This document shows positions 57,471-64,000 of a stretch of DNA of 64,000 nucleotides, piece after piece. Within the stretch, counting starts at the first letter, position 1, and each line of letters opens with the position of its first letter. The translations under genes and the position numbers were made by a program. The notes below the pieces were generated by a model. It saw only the letters and a list, made by a program, of their open reading frames with translations. It did not search any database and was not told the DNA's origin. Origin of the DNA: Ophioderma brevispina (Eukaryota; Echinodermata; Ophiuroidea; Amphilepidida; Ophiodermatidae); contig JAMKCH010084931.1 in assembly GCA_023653785.1 (NCBI GenBank), forward strand, positions 1 through 64,000. The letters run 5' to 3'.

Positions 57471-57915
57471 TCACATATGGGCTTCAGATGTGCCGTTAAG
57501 ACCTCCAGACTTAGACCCCATGTTTGTGCTGGTCGCCGCCGATTTTCCCGTTGCTCGACTTGGTAAGCAGCATCTGAAACCCAAGTAAAGACGTAATGTC
57601 TCTCTAACGTCTTCCTGTCTTGCACAGAAAAGAATGAAGACAGCTACTCCTTGAAGTGAGTTGCACAGGCAGAAGATTAGGGAGAAAACAAATTTTGCAT
57701 CTTCGATAGCAAAAAATCCAAACACCCACGTCAGTCCCATCAATACTGAGATAGCAAAAGCATTCAGGAGCCTTCTTTTAATGGTATTGCTGCCTATTTT
57801 GGTGTTACTCAACTTATACATCACCATGCCAAATGTAATGAAGTTATGCAACAGAATAATGGCTATGGGGAGGATGACGCCGAAGTACAAAGATGGTCCT
57901 GTAGCAGCAAAACAA
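57471..57915 (-). CDS. aGPCR exon: transmembrane segments 5-7 and cytoplasmic tail
   Basis: Terminal coding exon, 445 nt including the stop. It starts after TTTTACAG and completes EYCFAATGPSLYFGVI, so the loop Cys is present but is followed by Phe instead of the usual Trp. TM5 contains PIAIILLHNFITF. TM6 is AISVLMGLTWVFGFFAI. TM7 is FSLIFCLCNSLQGVAVFIL. The tail is short, with CC and Ser/Thr-rich stretches. A possible ATTAAA poly(A) signal lies about 105 bases downstream near 57361-57366. Confidence 0.95.
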
Positions 57916-60900
57916 CTGTAAAATGGGAAACACAAAACAAAAATTAGGACTTTTTTGGTGAACACTTGATTTTGTAAATATCTGTTTGTTTTTCGTTTTA
58001 TATATAATTCTCACACGCAGTCTCTTTATCGAGAGTATGTTTTAAAATGCATACTAACTATAAAGGTACATGTCTTTTTTTTATTTAATCATTATTCCTT
58101 TCTTGTGAGATAAAATTGTTTAATATACACTGTCCTAGAAAGGTTATACCAACTGTAAAATATATACAATGTCCTACAAAGGTTATACCAACCGTAAAAT
58201 ATTAGTGCATAAAAATGTAATATACCAAACTCAAAATAATTTTCCCTAGTGCTAAGACGTGATACTAATTGGGCGATAGATGTGAATCTGATACAGATGT
58301 AAGGTTCAAATTCACTCTAGACCTATAGATGAATATTCATCGGTCATCAATTACATCATGCCTTCATAGCTTAGACATTTGGAGCGCTCAACGTGAAAGC
58401 GGGAGGCCCTGGTTCAAATCCCGGTTGGGAAAATACTTTTTCATTTCTTGGCTATCTTGAAGAAAATATTAACTACTCCTCACCAAATCTATTATTATTT
58501 TCAACTAATAAACTGACTTACTACTCCAAGTGCTTGTAAGTGTCGAATCCTGCGCCGAGAGATACTGCGGTAATCAAGAGTGGTAATCCTAATTCAAAAT
58601 AATAGACGAATAATACAACAATATAAACAAACACAATTACTTAAGATTGATATGCCGATTTCATCATATTCTCAGCATAAAATATCGCTTTAGTTGTTTA
58701 TCTTTATTAACTTATATAATTATCTATACAACATTATGATGCAAATGAACGTGTTTCTTACCCCAAGCAAGTAATGATGCTTTCAGCATAAAATGCGTTG
58801 GTTGAGCGTTAAACACTTTGACAAACTTAAGGTACATGTTATGGGCTTCCACGCCCATCCACATGAGACTAGACAGCGTTAAGAAATGCAACAGAGCAGC
58901 TACAATAATACACACAATCTTGCTTGATGTCTGATCGATTCCCACCAGAAACACGCCGTAGAGGAAAAATAATGCTGTGCACAATTGAATGAGAATCTTT
59001 CTAGGTATGGCACTGGAGCCAATTCGTAAACGTCTGTGGTGCATTACAGATAATGAAATTATATGGAATGAATAGACTTTGAAAGATTATAACAGTATTT
59101 CCTATTGGAATTATAATATTACGTTTCAAAACTAAAATACTATTCTGCCTATGCACTTATTGAATCCGTATAGAATGTACGTAATTTATAGGTAAAATTT
59201 GCAGATACAAAATTCAGATTTTGCACTTACAAGGAAACTTTGTGAGTGTATATATGTCCCTTCTAAATGAGTTATTAACTAATTATTTGAACAAAAGCAA
59301 ACTATATCCGAATTTTCGCCATTATTCACTTGAAATTTATTATTTACCAAAACCGCTCTTACTTAACACTTATAAGGTCTTAATTAGAACTGCAATCCGT
59401 TTGTGCATAAGGCGGGCCTCTGAAAACAACTTTGCCGTTGGAATTTTTTACAAAAAACTCTGGTCATTGATGGGTACATCAACACGACCACGTAACAGGG
59501 AAAAATGAAAATCGGTCATATAGATTCAAATGGCGGTCCAAAAACCTATTTTTACGATGTTCAGCAAATTATCCCGTCCAAAAACTAAAAACAAATTTTC
59601 CGAAGGACTTTGTTCATAAAATTTGGCTCATAATAGTAGGACATAAATACAATTACATTGCTGCAATAAAAATTCAAAAAAGTTACTCCAGTACGATTTA
59701 AGGGGCAAAACAAATTTTAAATAATGCCACCAAAATGCTTATGTATGCTAATTAGTTTTAAATTGCCGTGGCCAATTTGAATATTTTTCCACCAAAATAT
59801 GCGCAACTGATATTTAGGCAATTACATAAAATTTTGGGCAAAAATAATTTAGCGTTAAATCATCGCGCTCGAAAAACGAACCCACATAAACCCCATGCAC
59901 TTTTAAGTGTTAATAATCACAAAAATGCCTAGTGGGTAAAATGACGAAAATACAGACCTTCCTGAATCACTTGACGATGTTTTTTCTTTTATGCGACCCA
60001 TAAAACATATAAACAGTTTTCCTTACGTTTGCAATGTAATTATCATTAATATCTTTTGAATTTACCTGAAAGCAACAAATATGGCCAAAGTAAGAAACAG
60101 TGCAAACATCGATAGACCACATCCAATTTTGCTTATTAAATCCAGAACGAAATGTGAACTTTCGTAGGTGGCGTCCTGCAATACAATAAAATTGAGTTTA
60201 TTAATTTAATGATGTATAATCAAGAGTGAGCCTGGAGTAGGTAATAATCGTCTTTTCTAATCAAAATACATTTTAAACACTTTTTTGTTCACTGTCACTC
60301 CCGTTTGTGGTTTTTTTTTTTTTTTTTTTTGGGGGGGGGGGTACTTCGGACTTCTTCGGACCCAACCTGATTATCCCTGTTTAAAAAATATCGCATCGAA
60401 AAGTCCGGCAATTGAATAAATCATATCTTCCTAGACCTAGAAGTGCTGGCTAGAAGTCGGGACTCTTGGGTGTAGATTTGAATTAACACGTGATTGATGT
60501 CTGCTTTATTATTTGTTGGTGTGGGTCACCAAGTTTAATTGGACGATTCTTACCCAATGTCTCTGGACTGTTAATTCTTTAGAATGGATTATTTTATAAT
60601 CGAGGGTCGCGTGGCGAAATCAACGAGAAAATGCATTTTTCAGTGCTGTAAGTTTTAGGTGTAATGGGCTTGTGCGGTAAACATCTAAGTGTCCATCAGT
60701 GAGCTCGCTGATTCAAGATGGCCGTCCGACCTCTAGCCTTTTATTACTCTATCTCTATGTTCTTACCACGAGGACAGCAAAATTAGTGAGATGATTACAA
60801 TGACAAAGCACTTTATCAGCTCGTGTCTTATTGACGAATCGACATCCTTCATTAGACCAGCCAGAAATATTAAAGTCCCAAAAGACACACTGGGGATTTT

Positions 60901-63806
60901 CTCCGGATGTCTGAGATTTCGAAAAGAATATAATTTTTGTTATAATTACAAAATATTCTCTAAGTCGCCTAGTGCCCTCAGCATTTTATACAATTTTAAA
61001 AACTAAACCGTGTTGTTTTTTAGGTAATATCACGTAAACATATCAATCGGCGGGAATATGCAACATCAGTCGTAAGTCATAAGTGACATTTTGCCGAAAT
61101 TGAGGTTTTACACAAGTGACGATAATAATAATAATAATAAGAAAAATAACAGTTCTTGATATAGCGCCTCCTGCAGAGGCCTCTTAGCGCTTACTAGAAA
61201 TGGAGCATATAAAAATATTAATACACAACTACAAAAATAGATAAAATTCTAATGTTTACAACAACAATATATAATCAATTCTACACCCTTTCAGAAATAA
61301 CTTTAAATTTCAATTAGAAATTCAAACATATGATTGTGACCACAGAATATAATCATGAAAGACAGATCCGAGTTGCCTCCCATACTAAGAACTATGGGGA
61401 TACACCTGAATCGTCAGCGTTAGGAACTTGTGTATGTACCCCACAGCAACATCGGTTAAGTCTTGACTTTACCAGGGGGGGGGGGGGGGCTGGATTCAGA
61501 TGCCTCTAACCCCTACCTAACTGATGAAAACACTATCCTAGTCAACCGGATTGGATGAAAGGTAGAGAATAAGAAAAAGGAAAACAAAAAATCACCGACT
61601 TATAAGTATTGATCATGTGATTGGACTCATCAGAACAGATACATCACTGCGAAAATGTTGTGTAAATAGGATGTCTTCATACGTGACTTGAAAATAGTTG
61701 CTGACTGAGCTAGCGGATACTGTTAGGGAGTTTTTCCATAAATAGCTGCGCGTAATCCAAAGATCTCTATCCCCATAGAACTTTGTTGAGATTTGATGAT
61801 TTTACTCACTGGGAGCAGAAGATGATCTCAAGGTTCCGGTGGTGAATACAGCTGGATGGGCTCAGATGTATAGGCAGGTGACATGCTGTGAATTGCCTTA
61901 TAAGTGGAGAGTAAGAATTTAAAACCGCCCTCTGTTTAATTGGAGCCAATGCACTTGGGGGTTGAGAGCTGGGGTATATGGTCTCTTCGACGGATTTTAA
62001 GGCAAGACGGGCACTGCATTTTGAAAACTCGCTGAACCTTGGTCAATTCTCTTCTGGAATGCCATAAAGCAGATTTGGCAGAATAAACAGCCTAGATGTA
62101 ACAAGGCGTGACCAATCGATGGTAGATTTTTCATCAAGGTACTGTCGAAGCTGCCCATTTCTTATTTAATCCCAAGCAGCTTGCTAAGCTGTTACATGAT
62201 TGATCATTTTAGTGATGAGTCTAAGTTGACACCAAGGTTCCGTGCTTCAGCTGACGATGTAAACAAATTGCCAATGGATCATAGTTGGCGTGAGAGTTGC
62301 TAGCCCTCTACTAAATGAGAGGCGACAGTACCACATCTCCGTCTTCTTGTCATTTAATAAATATCAGCTTGTTGGATTTGACACCAGGATCTGATGTCTG
62401 CAATGCATGTTTCAAAAATCTTTTTTATGGCTGCCTCACGATCGGAGGGTCGAAAGTCAGGTAGAGCTGGGTGTCTCAGCGTAAACAACAATTGAATACC
62501 GTGGGCAATTAAGTATCCTTTAGTGGGGCACTGGACAAGATGAAGTCATCGGTCCCAGTAACGAGCCCGGTGGGACTCCACAATCTACCGCCACAGATCT
62601 ACGAAGAACCTCTGACTGATATAGATTGATTCGGCCATCTAGGTAAGACGAGAACCAACTTAGTGCTTTCCAGTAATCCATACCGTTCAGTTAGACGGGT
62701 TAGGCTCTGTTTGTGGTTTATGGTGTCGAAGGCGGCGGCACTGAAGTCCAGTAACAATGATACGTATAATACACATTTTAAGATATGTTAAAACGTAAAT
62801 TCATACTGTTAATTCTGAATAATTAACCAATTAGCCTAAAATACATTGAGTGCAGTTTTAAGATATTTGGTCATTGTTATGTTATCAGTGCAACAACATT
62901 AGAAGTGGCACTTGCTAGGTGTTGCCACTCTCAATTTTGATACTTGTGAGTGCAACACCGTCATAAGTGCCACACTTGTTGTTCTATTTTCTTTTTTTTT
63001 TAATTTTCAAACTGAAAATGCTCGAAAGTAATAAAAAGACATTCTACCTTTTATTTTGTAATGGTGTGAGAATAAGACAAATATGATGAAACAAGGTAAA
63101 TAATGCACTTATGATGGTGTTGCACTGAAAGTAATCGTGAGTGCAACATCATCGCAAATGGCACTTTAGATGGTGTTGCACTCATCACTATATTAGGTTG
63201 TGCACTTACGATATCTTTAAAAGTAAATAACTTTACTTTTTATTTTTAACACTGATTATATGTTTTGTATTGATAAATGTAAACTGTATAATATTCCCAC
63301 CAAGTTTTGTGTCTACTGGAAATCGATGGGAACAAAAGGCACAAGAATGCTTCCCCTGTAAAATTAGCCAAAACGTACTTTAATACGATGATGTTGCACT
63401 CTGCCGACGATATGAATTGGAATTGGAATACGGTTGAGTAAGAAATGTGGTATAAAACATGTTATTACATTGTATATGTAATAACATGTTTTATACCACG
63501 GTTGAGTAAGAAATGTGGTATAAAACATGTTATTACATATACAATGTAATAACATGTTTTATACCACATTTCTTACTCAACCGTGCATTGGTAGCTACGG
63601 CACAGTGTGCCCTCTCAATTAAATGTGTATAAGGTAAAAATCACTACTTACGGTAAATTCTAGAATAACAGGCTCAGATAAATTAGTGGTGTCCTGAATG
63701 CCAAAAATAATGGCGGACATTATATCTCCTCCAACTGCCTGGTTATTTAACTTCGTAGGAAATAATATATCACGACTGTGTACAACAAAGCTTATTCCCA
63801 CTGGAT
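57471..63806 (-). CDS. adhesion G-protein-coupled receptor, 3' part of gene (six exons)
   Basis: Cell-surface receptor of the adhesion GPCR class (family B2). The visible exons, in transcript order, are 63806-63652, 60910-60767, 60175-60066, 59033-58762, 58588-58522 and 57915-57471. Their phases (1-0, 0-0, 0-2, 2-1, 1-2, 2-stop) join into one open frame of 396 residues. In order it holds the end of a GAIN domain (residues 1-51), a GPS motif (52-99) with paired Cys, two Trp and the CHCNHLTNFAVLV signature, and then seven membrane segments (about 105-365). TM6-7 has the family pattern GLTWVFGFFAIED followed by CNSLQGVAVFI. The tail is about 45 residues, rich in Ser, Thr and Gly. His-Leu-Thr at the GPS predicts autoproteolysis and a tethered agonist starting TNFAVLV. 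The N-terminal ectodomain and promoter lie beyond the right edge, so the ligand class is unknown. Confidence 0.93.
58126..58203. repeat. 39-bp tandem duplication
   Basis: ACACTGTCCTAGAAAGGTTA then TACCAACTGTAAAATAT, repeated once with four changes (ACAATGTCCTACAAAGG...). Lies in the intron between the last two aGPCR coding exons. Confidence 0.8.
58360..58436 (+). repeat. tRNA-like pseudogene or SINE head
   Basis: TAGCTTAGACATTTGGAGCG fits a degenerate A box and D arm. AAGCGGGAGGCCCT leads into GGTTCAAATCC (B box) and the T arm CCTGG...CCCGG. A T run (terminator-like) follows at 58436. The acceptor stem (GCCTTCA against TTGGGAA) hardly pairs, so this is not a functional tRNA. Confidence 0.6.
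58522..58588 (-). CDS. aGPCR exon: transmembrane segment 4 and second extracellular loop
   Basis: A 67-nt micro-exon, acceptor TTGAATTAG and donor GTAAGTC. It reads GLPLLITAVSLGAGFDTYK then HLEY, matching the G.P.iiv.is......Y segment of TM4 and the following loop. Its phases (1 in, 2 out) fit its neighbours exactly. It is too short to show up as an open frame by length alone. Confidence 0.87.
58762..59033 (-). CDS. aGPCR exon: transmembrane segments 2 and 3
   Basis: A 272-nt exon, phase 2 in and 1 out. It begins RLRIGSSAIPRKILIQLC (the TM1-TM2 loop, where family members carry R..R..IH.NLC) and continues ALFFLYGVFLVGIDQ. TM3 follows as AALLHFLTLSSLMWMGVEA, the strongly conserved HF..L..F.WM..E pattern of this class. 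The TM3 Cys (SSKIVCIIVA) that normally pairs with the second extracellular loop is present. Confidence 0.93.
60066..60175 (-). CDS. aGPCR exon: transmembrane segment 1
   Basis: A 110-nt exon starting after TTGCAG and ending before GTAAATT. It reads DATYESSHFVLDLISKIGC, then GLSMFALFLTLAIFVAF. This is the stalk-to-TM1 transition typical of adhesion GPCRs (I.KIGC.lS pattern). It ends with two bases of an Arg codon completed by the next exon. Confidence 0.9.
60309..60341. repeat. poly-T/poly-G tract
   Basis: About 22 T followed by 10 G. Similar long G tracts occur at 6118-6151, 31099-31126, 45043-45066 and 61476-61489. Likely length-variable and error-prone. Confidence 0.8.
60767..60910 (-). 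CDS. aGPCR exon: GPS autoproteolysis motif
   Basis: A 144-nt phase 0-0 exon between acceptor CGAAATCTCAG and donor GTAAGAAC. It encodes a complete GPS: CVFWDFNISGWSNEGC, a short charged linker, then LCHCNHLTNFAVLV. All four Cys and both Trp of the family pattern are present, and the cleavage triplet His-Leu-Thr is intact (cut expected between Leu92 and Thr93 of the visible protein). A 71-codon open frame on the opposite strand here is a shadow. Confidence 0.93.
61140..62760 (-). pseudogene. CR1/L2-like LINE relic
   Basis: Inserted in the sense orientation in the aGPCR intron between the GAIN and GPS exons. At 62757-62690 the minus strand reads LDFSAAAFDTINH followed by SLTRLTERYGLLEST, the LLDFSaAFDTidH..Ll.rL...yG segment of LINE reverse transcriptase. 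Downstream frames are broken by stops. The 3' end is AGCGCTAAGAGGCC, GCGCTATATCAAGAACTG, then (TTA)n at 61120-61140, the microsatellite tail typical of CR1/L2 elements. Confidence 0.75.
62885..63195. repeat. GTGCAACACC / AAGTGGCAC repeat block
   Basis: GTGCAACAACATTAGAAGTG, GTGTTGCCACT, GAGTGCAACACCGTCATAAG, GGTGTTGCACT, AGTGCAACATCATCGC and GATGGTGTTGCACTC occur in both orientations within 310 bp. Non-coding. It looks like a decayed inverted-repeat element or minisatellite. Confidence 0.6.
63430..63586. repeat. double palindrome (157 bp)
   Basis: The second unit (63499-63586) is a perfect palindrome apart from a few central bases: CGGTTGAGTAAGAAATGTGG, TATAAAACATGTTATTACAT, then the same inverted. 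The first unit (63430-63498) is an identical palindrome lacking the last 16 bases. It lies 66 bases downstream of the GAIN exon donor, in the intron. Confidence 0.92.
63652..63806 (-). CDS. aGPCR exon: C-terminal part of GAIN domain
   Basis: Acceptor after TATTCCACAG and donor GTAAGT bound a 155-nt exon, phase 1 in and phase 0 out. It reads PVGISFVVHSRDILFP and later TTNLSEPVILEFT. This is the beta-strand pattern of GAIN subdomain B just before a GPS, where ...PV.l.F is conserved. It is the first aGPCR exon visible; earlier exons are off the right edge. Confidence 0.85.
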
Positions 63807-64000
63807 CTGTGGAATATACCCGTTAAATAGAATGGCTTTTGTTAAGGTAATTATAGCCATTTTTGTTTAAATGTATGATATCCATTACGGGATATTCAGA
63901 TTTAATTTAACAGTATACAGGGCGAGTCAAAAAAGGCAAAACCTCAAAAAATATATTTCGTTACAACCAAAGTAGCGCTAAAATTAATTACGGGATTAAG

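Noticed and set aside
58360..58436. Functional tRNA gene
   Set aside because: The B box is good, but the acceptor stem hardly pairs and the A box is degenerate.
60791..61006. 71-codon plus-strand frame as a gene
   Set aside because: It is the antisense shadow of the GPS exon.

Overview
This window looks like nuclear DNA of an invertebrate animal. It is AT-rich, and the recognisable genes are split into short exons with GT/AG introns. It is crowded with mobile elements: LINEs, SINEs, TTAA-type and hAT-type MITEs, fold-back elements and a DIRS-like relic. The domain set (adhesion GPCR, IgGFc-binding N-terminal domain, Calx-beta, sushi) and the repeat types fit a marine invertebrate deuterostome such as an echinoderm, hemichordate or lancelet. 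That placement is inference; I cannot name the species. No bacterial or viral gene organisation is present.

Layout. 0-6.5 kb: no supportable gene, only degenerate repeats. 6.5-11.2 kb: a 4.75-kb unit with about 700-bp inverted ends that encloses a broken DIRS-type retrotransposon (minus strand). 11.7-17.6 kb: a simple-repeat family copy and three LINE relics (plus strand). 17.7-21.65 kb: two copies of one fold-back element in opposite orientation, one split by a TTAA-flanked 1-kb insertion. 22-24 kb: MITEs. 24.6-42.7 kb: a minus-strand modular receptor-like gene. It has a duplicated IgGFc-binding exon, a two-exon Calx-beta domain, four copies of a 13-16-codon linker mini-exon, a sushi exon, a transmembrane exon and a very short tail. 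A long LINE and several MITEs sit in its introns. 43-57 kb: fold-back elements, MITEs and an inverted second copy of a 1.2-1.5-kb element of unknown class. 57.5-63.8 kb: the 3' part of an adhesion GPCR gene on the minus strand (GAIN, GPS, seven-transmembrane region, stop). Its 5' end lies beyond the right edge. A CR1/L2-like LINE relic and a striking palindrome array lie in its first visible intron.

The two host genes point the same way and are both cell-surface proteins. The aGPCR exons join in one frame to 396 residues plus a partial codon, and the GPS carries the His-Leu-Thr cleavage site. In the modular gene every domain exon is phase 1-1, so any module can be skipped or duplicated without changing frame. 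Both IgGFc exons carry frameshifts in different places, so this locus is either decaying or contains assembly indels. All exon calls come from reading splice sites and protein motifs by eye; no database search was run.
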